Assembly (NCBI RefSeq): GCF_946407605.1
Contig: NZ_CAMJOS010000006.1
Location: forward strand, 1 to 64,000
Origin: an uncultured Prevotella sp.
GTDB taxonomy: Bacteria > Bacteroidota > Bacteroidia > Bacteroidales > Bacteroidaceae
Direction of reading: 5' to 3'
Length of the DNA stretch: 64,000 nt
A program made the position numbers and the translations under genes. The notes beneath the pieces were generated by a model. It was not told the DNA's origin, did no database searches, and saw only the letters and a program-made list of their open reading frames with translations. Shown in pieces: positions 49,430 through 58,289 of this stretch (position 1 is its first letter; each line of letters starts with the position of its first letter).

Positions 49430-49978
49430 ATGATGATGAAACAATTAGTGATGACAGTGGTGCTGGTGCTCGTGGCAATGACGGGAGCGGCACAGAACAA
49501 GACCATCGGCAAGCAGCTGCGCGACGCACAGCAGCGGGTGGCGAAAGAGAACGTGTTCTACCAGAAATATGACAACGTGGCTCCAGAGAAAATCCTACAG
49601 ACCATCCTGGACAAATACAAGGGAAAGACGGTGCTCATCGACGTGTGGGCCACATGGTGCGGACCCTGTAGGGCAGGACACCAGGCGCTGAAGCCGATGA
49701 AGGAGGAGATGAAAGGCAAGAACGTGCAGTTCGTATATATCACCTCGCCCACATCGCCCCTGGATACGTGGCAGGAGATGATCAAGGACATTGACGGCGA
49801 CCACTACTACCTGACGAAGGAGCAGTACCTGTATGTGCTGGAGAAATATGAGTCGCAGGGTATTCCCACCTACGTGGTGTATGACGCCAAGGGTAACCAG
49901 ACATACAAAGAGATAGGTTTTCCTGGGCCCGAACCCATCAAGAATGCCGTTGAGAAAGCGGTGAAAGGTGAAAGGTGA
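49430..49978 (+). CDS. TlpA-like exported thioredoxin-fold protein
   Basis: The 182-residue product has a signal peptide (MMMKQLVMTVVLVLVAMTGAAQ) and a thioredoxin fold with VLIDVWATWCGPCRAGHQAL (redox pair CGPC) and a cis-Pro region QGIPTYVVYDAKGN. It probably reduces or oxidises disulfides in the periplasm. Its last codons and stop lie in a GGTGAAA tandem repeat (49959-49985), so the C-terminal VKGER may have been altered by slippage. It converges with mfd only 10 bp away and no terminator is visible. Confidence 0.88.
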   Translation: MMMKQLVMTVVLVLVAMTGAAQNKTIGKQLRDAQQRVAKENVFYQKYDNVAPEKILQTILDKYKGKTVLIDVWATWCGPCRAGHQALKPMKEEMKGKNVQFVYITSPTSPLDTWQEMIKDIDGDHYYLTKEQYLYVLEKYESQGIPTYVVYDAKGNQTYKEIGFPGPEPIKNAVEKAVKGER

Positions 49979-49989
49979 AAGGTGAAACT
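49959..49989. repeat. GGTGAAA tandem repeat over the end of the thioredoxin-like gene
   Basis: Four GGTGAAA heptamers in tandem cross the stop codon and reach the end of mfd. Confidence 0.85.
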
Positions 49990-52900
49990 TAAATAGTCTT
50001 TAGGACGTTGACGGCTTCGCCCACGGTGGGCACATCGGTGATGACGAGGGAGCGCTTGCCGTTCTGTTCACGCAGATTGCAGCGGCGGAGGTTCTGGGTG
50101 GCGAAGTCGATGATGCGACCAAAGGTGTCGCTTTCGTAGAAAGGACTATGTGGGTTGGAGACGAAATAGAGGAACATACGACCCTGCTTGAGCATGATCT
50201 TCTCGCAACCCAAGCTCTTTCCATAACGACGCAGAGACACCACCTGCAGCAGCTCCTCGGCCTGCGGCGGCAGAGGACCGAAACGGTCGATAAGGCGCAG
50301 ACGATAGGCCTCTAATTCCTGATCATTGCGGGTATTATCGAGTTCGCGATAGAGCAGCATACGCTCTGAGTCGCTGGGCACGTAATTGTCGGGGAAGTAC
50401 ATCTCGAGGTCGGACTCGAGGTTGCAGTCGGAGACGAAATCAAATTGAGAATTATGATTACTTGGCAAGCCTTTCTTTCTGCCTTGAGAGGTTTCATCAG
50501 TTCTCCTTCCTCCTTCTTCACTCTTCGAAAACTCTGGGGTCTCATTACGGAGCTCCGCCATCGCCTCGTTGAGAATCTTTTGGTAGGTTTCGTAGCCAAG
50601 GTCGGAGATGAAACCAGACTGCTCGGCACCAAGGAGGTTGCCGGCACCACGGATGTCGAGGTCCTGCATGGCGATGTTGATGCCTGAGCCCAGGTCGGAG
50701 AAGTTCTCGAGGGCCTCGAGGCGGCGACGGCTGTCGACAGGCAGGGCCGCGAGGGGCGGCGCGAGCAGATAACAGAAGGCCTTGCGATTGCCACGGCCCA
50801 CACGTCCACGCATCTGATGCAGGTCGGAGAGTCCGAAATAATGGGCTCCATTGATGATGATGGTGTTGGCATTGGGGATATCGATGCCATTCTCCACAAT
50901 AGTCGTAGAGAGCAGCACGTCGTAGTCGTAGTTGGAGAAGTCGAGCACTATCTTCTCGAGCTCCTCGGGCTTCATCTGTCCGTGACCAATGGCAACGCGG
51001 CAGTCGGGGATGTACTTATGAATCATCTCGGCAATCTCGTGCAACTGGTTGATGCGGTTGTTGACGAAATAGACCTGTCCGTTGCGGCTCATCTCGAAGT
51101 TGATGGCATCGGTGATGATCTCTGCCGAGAAGGTATGTATCTCTGTCTGAATGGGATAGCGGTTGGGCGGCGGCGTCTGGATGACACTCAGGTCGCGGGC
51201 GCCCACCAGCGAGAACTGCAGGGTGCGGGGAATAGGCGTAGCACTCATGGTGAGGGTATCGACATTGGTCTTCATCTGGCGCAGCTTTTCTTTGGTAGAG
51301 ACGCCAAACTTCTGTTCCTCGTCGATAATCAGCAGTCCTAAGTCCTTGAACTTCACGCCCTTACCTATGAGTTTATGTGTGCCGATGAGGATATCGACCT
51401 TACCCTCGGCGAGGTCTTTCAGCAGGGCGGTGGTCTGCTTGGTGGTGCGGGCTCGCGTGAGATAGTCCACCCGCACAGGCATGTCCTTCAGGCGCGAGGA
51501 GAAGGTGCGATAGTGCTGATAGGCCAGCACCGTAGTGGGCACCATCACCGCCACCTGCTTGCCATCGACAGCAGCCTTGAAGGCAGCACGCACAGCCACC
51601 TCGGTCTTGCCAAAGCCCACATCGCCGCACACCAGGCGGTCCATAGGTTTCGACTGCTCCATATCGGCCTTCACATCCTGCGTGGCCTTGAGCTGGTCGG
51701 GGGTATCCTCGTAGAGGAACGACGCCTCGAGCTCGTGCTGCAGGTAGGTGTCGTGGCTGAAGGCGAAGCCCTTTTGATGACGACGGGCCGCATAGAGCTT
51801 GATGAGGTCGCGGGCTATATCCTTGATATGCTTCTTGGTGCGCTCCTTGAGGCGCTCCCACTGGCCTGTGCCCAGCGTTGACATGCGGGGCTGCTGACCA
51901 TCGTCCTGCGACTTGTATTTCGACACCTTATACAGCGAGTGGATACTGACGTAGATGGCATCGCCACGCTGGTAGATGATCTTGATCATTTCCTGATACT
52001 GGGTGGATGGTGACGGGTGAAGGGTGGATGGAGAATTGATGGGCATTCGTACCAGTCCGCCAAACTTACCGATGCCGTGATCCACATGCACCACATAGTC
52101 GCCCACCTCGAACTGCTGAATCTCCTTCAGCGTCAGCGCCACCTTACCACTACGGGCCTTGTCGCTCTTGAGGTTGTACTTATGGAAGCGGTCGAAAATC
52201 TGATGGTCGGTGAAGAAGCACGCTTTCAAGTCGTTGTCGGCAAAGCCCTCGTGGAGGGTTTTGTCAACGCCTTGGAACAGGTGAAGGGTGGATGGTGCGC
52301 TCGAGCTATGCTCGCTTGCTACCGAAGGGACGCAAGAAGGGTGAAGGGAGGATAGTTTTTCGGCAAAGATATCTCTCAGACGCTCAATCTGCTTGGCACT
52401 ATCAGCCAAGATATAGAGTTTATACCCCTTCAAGATATAGTCTTCGAAGGCTTGCGTTAGCAGGTCGAAGTTCTTGTGGAAAAGGGGCTGGGGTTTGATG
52501 TTGAAGCTGATTTTGGCGGATGGTGACGGGTGAAGGGTGGAGGGAGGGCAGAGAAATATCTTTCTAAAGGGCTCAGCATCATTAGCAAACTGCGAGCCAG
52601 TGATAATCTGACTGTCGCGCTGCATCTCCTTCTCTATCTCTCGCGCTTCCATCTCTGTAGCGTTAGCCAGACGCTCCTGCATGGCCTGCTGCGAGAAGCC
52701 CTCCCCATAGATATTCTCTATGGTCTCGCGCACAAACTGCAGGTCTTTCGTGACCAACAGGGTATCGTCGGGCAGGAACTTCAGGATGGACTCTTTCTCC
52801 TCTACGGCAGTCAGCTCAGGCACGATATCCACGTGGTCGCAACGCTCCTTCGACAGCTGGTTCTCCACCTCGAAAGTGCGGATAGAGTCGATCTCGTCGC

Positions 52901-53555
52901 CAAAGAAGTCGAGGCGGAACGGGAACTCATGGCTATAGGAATAGACGTCGAGGATAGAGCCGCGAAGAGCAAACTGTCCTGGCTCGTAGACGTAGTCCAC
53001 CTCGCGGAAACCAAACTCACGCAGCGTCTTACAGATAGCGTCCACGCTGACGGTCTGCTGCTGTTCGAGGGTCAATCGACGGGCATCGAGCTGCTTGCGC
53101 GTCACCACCATCTCGGCCAGAGCCTCGGGGTAGGAAACGATGTAAGGTGAAAGGTGAAGGGTGAAAGGTGAAGGGTTCTTTGCAGGTAAAGGGTTCTTTG
53201 CTGCCGCACAAGCTGATGCAGAAGAGAGGACCTCGGTGCGAAGGATCTCGCTGGCGGGGTCTTTCTGACCGTATTTGATGGCGCGCTTGTAGCTGGAGGG
53301 GAAGAAGAGCACCTGCTTGTCGCCCATCACCTGACAGAGGTCGTGATAGAAATAGCCGGCCTCCTCAGCATCCTGGAGGATGAACAGCATGCGGGCCGAC
53401 GACTTCAGCGCCAGCGCACTGAAGGCCAGCGGCGCCGACGATGCCAAGAGACCATCGAGGGAGATAGTCTTGACGGACTTATCTCCCACGAGTTTTGCCA
53501 ATGCCGACACTTGCGGCAGATGGGCATAGAGCGATTGTATATCTTGTATCTTCAT
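49989..53555 (-). CDS. mfd: Transcription-repair coupling factor Mfd
   Basis: The 1188-residue protein has UvrB-homology modules at the N-terminus, an RNA-polymerase interaction domain (VGDYVVHVDHGIGKFGG), and RecG-like helicase motifs: GDVGFGKTEVA (Walker A), LLIIDEEQKFG, TMSATPIPRTL, STTIVENGIDIPNANT and QMRGRVGRGNR. It removes stalled RNA polymerase and recruits UvrAB. At least five low-complexity inserts absent from the family core lie near residues 110-137, 333-345, 398-425, 507-517 and 1012-1038. Four are TLHPSPS-type peptides encoded by GGTGAAGGG-like repeats. Insert lengths keep the frame, and all catalytic motifs are intact, so the protein is probably functional. Confidence 0.95.
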   Translation of the reverse strand: MKIQDIQSLYAHLPQVSALAKLVGDKSVKTISLDGLLASSAPLAFSALALKSSARMLFILQDAEEAGYFYHDLCQVMGDKQVLFFPSSYKRAIKYGQKDPASEILRTEVLSSASACAAAKNPLPAKNPSPFTLHLSPYIVSYPEALAEMVVTRKQLDARRLTLEQQQTVSVDAICKTLREFGFREVDYVYEPGQFALRGSILDVYSYSHEFPFRLDFFGDEIDSIRTFEVENQLSKERCDHVDIVPELTAVEEKESILKFLPDDTLLVTKDLQFVRETIENIYGEGFSQQAMQERLANATEMEAREIEKEMQRDSQIITGSQFANDAEPFRKIFLCPPSTLHPSPSAKISFNIKPQPLFHKNFDLLTQAFEDYILKGYKLYILADSAKQIERLRDIFAEKLSSLHPSCVPSVASEHSSSAPSTLHLFQGVDKTLHEGFADNDLKACFFTDHQIFDRFHKYNLKSDKARSGKVALTLKEIQQFEVGDYVVHVDHGIGKFGGLVRMPINSPSTLHPSPSTQYQEMIKIIYQRGDAIYVSIHSLYKVSKYKSQDDGQQPRMSTLGTGQWERLKERTKKHIKDIARDLIKLYAARRHQKGFAFSHDTYLQHELEASFLYEDTPDQLKATQDVKADMEQSKPMDRLVCGDVGFGKTEVAVRAAFKAAVDGKQVAVMVPTTVLAYQHYRTFSSRLKDMPVRVDYLTRARTTKQTTALLKDLAEGKVDILIGTHKLIGKGVKFKDLGLLIIDEEQKFGVSTKEKLRQMKTNVDTLTMSATPIPRTLQFSLVGARDLSVIQTPPPNRYPIQTEIHTFSAEIITDAINFEMSRNGQVYFVNNRINQLHEIAEMIHKYIPDCRVAIGHGQMKPEELEKIVLDFSNYDYDVLLSTTIVENGIDIPNANTIIINGAHYFGLSDLHQMRGRVGRGNRKAFCYLLAPPLAALPVDSRRRLEALENFSDLGSGINIAMQDLDIRGAGNLLGAEQSGFISDLGYETYQKILNEAMAELRNETPEFSKSEEGGRRTDETSQGRKKGLPSNHNSQFDFVSDCNLESDLEMYFPDNYVPSDSERMLLYRELDNTRNDQELEAYRLRLIDRFGPLPPQAEELLQVVSLRRYGKSLGCEKIMLKQGRMFLYFVSNPHSPFYESDTFGRIIDFATQNLRRCNLREQNGKRSLVITDVPTVGEAVNVLKTI
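52003..52040. repeat. In-frame repeat insert in mfd (NSPSTLHPSPST)
   Basis: The plus strand reads gtggatggtgacgggtgaag ggtggatgg, with heptamer-like GGTGGAT/GGTGAAG units. Confidence 0.75.
52275..52360. repeat. In-frame repeat inserts in mfd (SAPSTLHLF and SSLHPSCVPSVASEHSS)
   Basis: Two GGTGAAGGG pieces flank a CGAGC-TAT-GCTCG hairpin and ACCGAAGGGACGCAAG, which resembles the second hairpin of the elements at 14836 and 22822. Confidence 0.65.
52517..52556. repeat. In-frame repeat insert in mfd (CPPSTLHPSPSAKI)
   Basis: GGATGGTGACGGGTGAAGGG followed by TGGAGGGAGG, almost the same sequence as 52003-52040. Confidence 0.75.
53140..53225. repeat. In-frame repeat insert in mfd (AKNPLPAKNPSPFTLHLSPY)
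   Basis: GGTGAAAGGTGAAGGGTGAA continues into GGTGAAGGGTT and a duplicated AAGGGTTCTTTGC. This is the longest of the mfd inserts. Confidence 0.8.
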
Positions 53556-53558
53556 CCA

Positions 53559-54311
53559 CTAATTGGCTGGCATGGGGGGATAGTGACGGGTCCAGCCGTC
53601 CCAACGCAGACGCATGACGCCAAAGAACGCCTCACCGAAGATGCCACCCGACATCTTGCTGGTACCCTCCTTACGGTTGACGAAGATGACGGGTACCTCC
53701 TTGATTTTGAAGCCGATACGCCAAGCGGTGAACTTCATCTCGATCTGGAAGCCATAGCCCTTGAAGCGCACCTTGTCGAGCTCGATGGTCTGCAGCACAC
53801 GACGCTTGTAGCACTTGAAACCTGCGGTGGTGTCGTGGATGGGGAAGCCTGTGACAAACTTCACATACTTTGAGGCGAAATAGCTCATCAGCACGCGACC
53901 CATAGGCCAGTTGACCACGTTGACACCGCTGATATAGCGCGAGCCGATGGCCAGGTCGTAGCCCTCATCATGACAGGCACCATAGAGGCGAGGCAGGTCG
54001 TTGGGGTCGTGACTGAAGTCGGCATCCATCTCGAAGATGTACTCATAGTCGCGCTCCAGCGCCCACTTAAAGCCTGCGATATAGGCGGTGCCCAGGCCCA
54101 GCTTACCCTTACGCTCTACGATGAAGAGGCGGTCGCTGAACTCCTGTTGCATGAGTCCCTTCACGATGTTGGCGGTGCCGTCGGGCGAACCGTCGTCGAT
54201 CACCAGGATATGGAAGCACTTCTCCAGACCAAAGACGGCCCGGATGATTTTCTCGATATTTTCCTTCTCGTTATAAGTAGGAATAATGACGATGCTGTCG
54301 CTATTGTTCAT
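53559..54311 (-). CDS. Polyprenol-phosphate mannosyltransferase-like GT2 (Dpm1 type)
   Basis: The 250-residue protein starts IVIIPTYNEKENIEKIIRAVF, with IDDGSPDGTANIV, MDADFSHDPNDLP (DxD) and GSRYISGVNVVNWP, and SKMSGGIFGEAFFGV at the C-terminus. It matches the Dpm1 class that transfers mannose or glucose to polyprenyl phosphate at the membrane and lacks the C-terminal membrane helices of longer forms. It lies 3 bp upstream of mfd in the same orientation, with a promoter at 54335. Confidence 0.9.
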   Translation of the reverse strand: MNNSDSIVIIPTYNEKENIEKIIRAVFGLEKCFHILVIDDGSPDGTANIVKGLMQQEFSDRLFIVERKGKLGLGTAYIAGFKWALERDYEYIFEMDADFSHDPNDLPRLYGACHDEGYDLAIGSRYISGVNVVNWPMGRVLMSYFASKYVKFVTGFPIHDTTAGFKCYKRRVLQTIELDKVRFKGYGFQIEMKFTAWRIGFKIKEVPVIFVNRKEGTSKMSGGIFGEAFFGVMRLRWDGWTRHYPPMPAN

Positions 54312-54334
54312 TGCTCAAAAATGGTTTTCGGTTA

Positions 54335-54342
54335 CAAAGATA
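54335..54342 (-). promoter_or_regulatory. -7 promoter element of the glycosyltransferase-mfd pair
   Basis: The minus strand reads TATCTTTG, 24 bp before the ATG at 54311. Confidence 0.6.
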
Positions 54343-54398
54343 CGGAAAAAATAGACTATGTGTCTAAAATAGCCGCATATTTTTCATTTTTTTATTAT

Positions 54399-55157
54399 TC
54401 ACTGGTCAGGATTCTCAACAAAACCCTGATACTCGGGCACCAAAGCCGACATCACGCTGTCGTAAGCCTGGTTCTTGGTGGCCTCTACATTATCGGGACC
54501 TTTACCCACAGGATAGATGGGGTCGTGGATGGTGAGCGTGAGGCGATGCCAGCGTGCAAACTTCATGTCGCGGGTGCGAGGCATGATGTTGAACGAGCCG
54601 TTGATGGTCAGCGGCACCACAGGCAGCTGAAGCTCGTCGGCCAACATGAAGGCACCTTTCTTGAAGACACCCATGTGACCCGTATACGAGCGTGAGCCCT
54701 CGGGGAAGACGGTAACGCTGGTGCCATCCTGCAGCGTCTCACGGGCCAGGTCGTAGGTAGCCTTGATCTTCTTGGGACCACGCTTGTCGACGAATATCTG
54801 ATGCGTCTTGGCACAGGCAAAGCCCACAAAGGGAATCTTGCGCAGCTGGTACTTCATCATCCACTTGAAGTTACGGTTCAGATGACCATAAATCAGGAAG
54901 ATGTCGAAGGCACCCTGGTGGTTGGCCACGAAGACATACGACTCCTTAGGGTCGAGACGATCGCGGCCTTCAACCTTTACTGGGATGAACAGCAGCCACA
55001 GGATGATGCGGGCCCACAGACGGGGCGGGTAATTTGCCCAGAAATGGCCGAAGCCCAAGGCGGCGCCCACGATGATGCAACTGCAGATAATCACCGTTTC
55101 GATAACGATGAGTGGTAAGGCAATCAGTAATTGATAGGTGTTGTACAAGTATTTCAT
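54399..55157 (-). CDS. plsC: 1-acyl-sn-glycerol-3-phosphate acyltransferase
   Basis: The 252-residue membrane enzyme has an N-terminal hydrophobic segment (LLIALPLIVIETVIICSCIIVGAALGFG), the catalytic NHxxxxD motif NHQGAFD (His80, Asp85), FVDKRGPKK, and the second motif VTVFPEGSRSYTG. It adds the second acyl chain to lysophosphatidic acid in phospholipid synthesis. It overlaps the metallophosphoesterase gene by 4 bp and is the last gene of the operon starting at 59037. Confidence 0.93.
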   Translation of the reverse strand: MKYLYNTYQLLIALPLIVIETVIICSCIIVGAALGFGHFWANYPPRLWARIILWLLFIPVKVEGRDRLDPKESYVFVANHQGAFDIFLIYGHLNRNFKWMMKYQLRKIPFVGFACAKTHQIFVDKRGPKKIKATYDLARETLQDGTSVTVFPEGSRSYTGHMGVFKKGAFMLADELQLPVVPLTINGSFNIMPRTRDMKFARWHRLTLTIHDPIYPVGKGPDNVEATKNQAYDSVMSALVPEYQGFVENPDQ

Positions 55158-56158
55158 TTGTTGACGGATGATTTTGATGTTCTAAGGGTGAAGACGGAGA
55201 TCTCTGGCAGCGTGCCAAAACGGAAGGGCACCACACCCGAGAGACCGTTGGAGACATAGAGATAGCGGCCCGCCAAGGAATAGAGTCCGCTGTACTCCTT
55301 ATATTTCAAGCTTGCCGGCGACCAGCCCAGGAACGAGAACTGTCCGCCGTGGGTGTGACCACTCAGCGTGAGCTGCACATGACTGTGGGGCAGAATCTTA
55401 CGACGCCAGGCTGAGGGGTCGTGTTCCAACATCACGACGAAATGCTTGGGGGTGAGGCCATAGAGCGCGTGCTGTATGTCACCATTCTGGGGGAAGCGCA
55501 CACCATCGCCGTCATTATCCATTCCTGAGATATAGATCTTCTCCTCACCTCGCTTGATAAACTGACGATCGTTGACCAGCAGGCGCCATCCTAACTCCTC
55601 ATCAACATTCTCACGCACACACAGCGTGTCAGACTTCATAATAGGGTCGCCCTCCATATACAGCGGAAAGTCGTGATTGCCCATCACAGAGAAGATGCCG
55701 TCCTTGGCCTTGATGCTCGACAACAGCTTCCTGAAGGGGTCGATCTCCCTTGGAGCACGATTCTGCAGGTCGCCTGTAAATACCACCATATCGGCATCCT
55801 GCGCATTGATGCTGTCGATGGCCTCTTCCAGCAGATGACGGCGAGAGCCTGTCAGCGTACCACAATGTATGTCGCTGATTTGCACAATCTTATAGCCATC
55901 GAACGAGGGCGGCAGATCGTTGAAGGTCAGTTCAATATAACGCACCCTGAACTGATTCACTCCAACGTAGGAACCATAAAGGAACACCAGCCAAAGAAAC
56001 ATGAGGGGCGCCGTGAGTACTACTTTCAGCCAGAGGCGCTTGCTGAAGCGCCACAGCAGCACAAGCAGTACTGTGAGGAGTATGAGGATGCCCCACCCTA
56101 TATAGATATAGGTGTCGGGGTCCAGGAGGGTGATCGTTGTGGTAAATATACTATTCAT
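55154..56158 (-). CDS. Membrane-anchored metallophosphoesterase
   Basis: The 334-residue product has an N-terminal membrane region of two hydrophobic segments (about 17-35 and 42-66), then the calcineurin-like set: ISDIHCGTLTG, FTGDLQNR, VMGNHDFPLY, VVMLEHDP and LSGHTHGGQFS. All metal ligands are present. Similar proteins include YaeI/LpxH-like phosphodiesterases; the substrate is not clear. It overlaps its neighbours on both sides by 4 bp. Confidence 0.9.
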   Translation of the reverse strand: MNSIFTTTITLLDPDTYIYIGWGILILLTVLLVLLWRFSKRLWLKVVLTAPLMFLWLVFLYGSYVGVNQFRVRYIELTFNDLPPSFDGYKIVQISDIHCGTLTGSRRHLLEEAIDSINAQDADMVVFTGDLQNRAPREIDPFRKLLSSIKAKDGIFSVMGNHDFPLYMEGDPIMKSDTLCVRENVDEELGWRLLVNDRQFIKRGEEKIYISGMDNDGDGVRFPQNGDIQHALYGLTPKHFVVMLEHDPSAWRRKILPHSHVQLTLSGHTHGGQFSFLGWSPASLKYKEYSGLYSLAGRYLYVSNGLSGVVPFRFGTLPEISVFTLRTSKSSVNK

Positions 56159-56931
56159 AGATTTGCTGTTAGGAATTTTCTCATTTTGTCAATGGGCATC
56201 TGTCGGCGGCGGGCATAATCGGCCAACTGATCCTCACCAATACGGCCCACACTGAAATAGTGCGACTCAGGGGAAGATAGCATCAAGCCAGAGACGCTGG
56301 CGTGAGGACGCATAGCGCCGCTCTCCGTCAGGCTGATGCCAATCTGCTGAAAATCAAGCAGTTCGTCGAGCACGAAGTTCAGGCTGGCATCGGGCAACGA
56401 GGGATAACCCACTGCAGGACGTATGCCCTGAAACTGCTCCTGCTGCATCTGAGCGATGCTCAACTGCTCGTCTTTGGCATAGCCCCAATAGTGTTTACGC
56501 ACCTCTTCGTGCATACGTTCGGCAGCAGCCTCAGCCAAGCGGTCAGCCAGCAACTGGGCCATCATCTTCTGATAGGGGTCATCATCGAAGTCACTCACCA
56601 TAGCGGCATCGACGCTGGTAGCAAAAAGCCCTATCTTATCGGCAACGGGCGATACAAAGTCGGACAAACAGAGGAACTGCGAGCCCTCCTCCTGCTGCCG
56701 CAATAAAGGAATGCGTCCTCTTTCCACTAAAACATCCTCTCCCTCGGCGTGAGCCTCAACAATCTGGAAGAGCGCATAAGCCTGATAGTGGCCCTCACAC
56801 TCCTGCAGGAAAGTCTCGGCCTCGCTTCTGATTCGCTGCTGTTCGGCTTTATCTTTGAGCTGCCAGGCGAAGTAGAAGTAAACCCAGTTGATGTAGGGCT
56901 GAAGGTCGCTGATGTCGTAGGTAAGTATCAT
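56155..56931 (-). CDS. Stand-alone methionine synthase activation domain protein
   Basis: The 258-residue protein matches the C-terminal activation module of cobalamin-dependent methionine synthase: LSDFVSP near 95, a DDPYQKMMAQLLADRLAEAAAERMHEEVRKHYWG helix, and GIRPAVGYPSLPDAS, the S-adenosylmethionine-binding motif, then SESGAMRPHASVSGLM. In MetH this module binds SAM to re-methylate oxidised cobalamin. Here it is a separate gene with no cobalamin or homocysteine domains attached, so it probably works with a shorter MetH encoded elsewhere. It is in an operon with dihydroorotase by a 4-bp overlap. Confidence 0.88.
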   Translation of the reverse strand: MILTYDISDLQPYINWVYFYFAWQLKDKAEQQRIRSEAETFLQECEGHYQAYALFQIVEAHAEGEDVLVERGRIPLLRQQEEGSQFLCLSDFVSPVADKIGLFATSVDAAMVSDFDDDPYQKMMAQLLADRLAEAAAERMHEEVRKHYWGYAKDEQLSIAQMQQEQFQGIRPAVGYPSLPDASLNFVLDELLDFQQIGISLTESGAMRPHASVSGLMLSSPESHYFSVGRIGEDQLADYARRRQMPIDKMRKFLTANL

Positions 56932-58289
56932 CGGAACGTCAGAGGCTGACCAATATACTGGCGGTCAACCACACCTTTATTATATATTATATGTCCGTTA
57001 CAGATGGTCTGTTCCACACGCCACTGGAAGGTGTGACCCTCCATCGGGCTCCAGCCGCACTTGCTTTCTATCACCTCAGGGGTCACCGTCCAGGGACTCT
57101 TGGGGCGCACGATGGCGAGGTCGGCCTGATAGCCCTTGCGTATAAAGCCACGCTGACGAACCTCGAAGAGCAAGGCGGGGTTATGGGCCATAAGCTGCAC
57201 CAGTCGTTCGATGGTCAGCACGTTCTGGTCTACCAGTTCCAACATCGTAGGCAGCGAGAACTGCACCATAGGCATTCCGCTGGCAGCCTTCGCACAGCCG
57301 CCCTCTTTCTGTGAGAGCAGATGAGGTGCGTGGTCGGTGGCTATCGTCGTGATGCGTCCGTCGTTGAGGGCCTGGCGCAGCATGAACTGATCTACAGGAC
57401 TCTTGATAGCGGGGTTCACCTTGATGCGAGCCCCCAGTCGTTCGTGGTCCATCATCGTGAAGAAGAGATGACCTACCGTTGCCTCAGCGGTTATGTTTGC
57501 AGCCGTCTTCTGTGCAGCAACATTGTTGCTGCATAGGGAGACGGGGGGGAAGAGCTCCAGCTCTTCGGCTGTTGACACATGGGCCACATGCAGACGGGCC
57601 TTGTGTTTCTTGGCCAGATCCACAGCCTTTGTCGTAGAAGCCAGACAGGCCTCCTCGCTGCGAATCAAGGCATGCAGGCTGACCTGCGGGTCATCGCCCC
57701 ACGCCTTCTTGGCCTCCTCCATATTGCGGTTGATGATGGCGGTATCCTCACAATGGGCCATAATGGGCAAACGGGCAGAGGCGAAGATACGGTTCAGCGC
57801 CTCATCGCGATCTACCAGCATATTGCCTGTGCTACTACCCATAAAGAGCTTGATGCCAGGAATACGATGCACATCCAGCTTGTCGAAAAGCGACACGTTA
57901 TCGTTGGTAGCGCCAAAGAAGAACGTATAGTTCACATGACTCGTCTTCGCCGCCCTTTGGAACTTATCGTCAAGGGCTTCTATCGTTGTGGTCTGAGGCG
58001 CCGTGTTGGGCATCTCGAAATACGAGGTTACACCACCGGCAGCGGCAGCACGGCTCTCACTCTCTATATCGGCCTTCTCCGTCATTCCTGGCTCACGGAA
58101 GTGCACATGCGTGTCGATGATACCAGGCAAAACGTAACATCCCGAGGCATCTATCGTTTGGTCGACAGGTGTCTCGGGATGCTGTCCCGATTTCAGTATT
58201 TCGGCTATCTGCTCACCATCGATGACAATAGAACCCTCGAAGCACGTTCCTTCGTTGACAATACGTCCTCCTTTAATTAGCGTTCTCAT
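56928..58289 (-). CDS. pyrC: Dihydroorotase
   Basis: The product of 453 residues has the amidohydrolase metal motif DTHVHFREPG, the EMPNTAP segment, MAHCEDTAIINRN, HVAHVSTAEEL and the late TDHAPH. It closes carbamoyl aspartate to dihydroorotate in pyrimidine synthesis. Two starts (58295 and 58289) are close; MRTLIKGG is preferred. It overlaps the preceding lipoprotein gene by 17 bp or more. Pairing with a MetH activation gene is unusual but reflects the operon only. Confidence 0.93.
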   Translation of the reverse strand: MRTLIKGGRIVNEGTCFEGSIVIDGEQIAEILKSGQHPETPVDQTIDASGCYVLPGIIDTHVHFREPGMTEKADIESESRAAAAGGVTSYFEMPNTAPQTTTIEALDDKFQRAAKTSHVNYTFFFGATNDNVSLFDKLDVHRIPGIKLFMGSSTGNMLVDRDEALNRIFASARLPIMAHCEDTAIINRNMEEAKKAWGDDPQVSLHALIRSEEACLASTTKAVDLAKKHKARLHVAHVSTAEELELFPPVSLCSNNVAAQKTAANITAEATVGHLFFTMMDHERLGARIKVNPAIKSPVDQFMLRQALNDGRITTIATDHAPHLLSQKEGGCAKAASGMPMVQFSLPTMLELVDQNVLTIERLVQLMAHNPALLFEVRQRGFIRKGYQADLAIVRPKSPWTVTPEVIESKCGWSPMEGHTFQWRVEQTICNGHIIYNKGVVDRQYIGQPLTFR

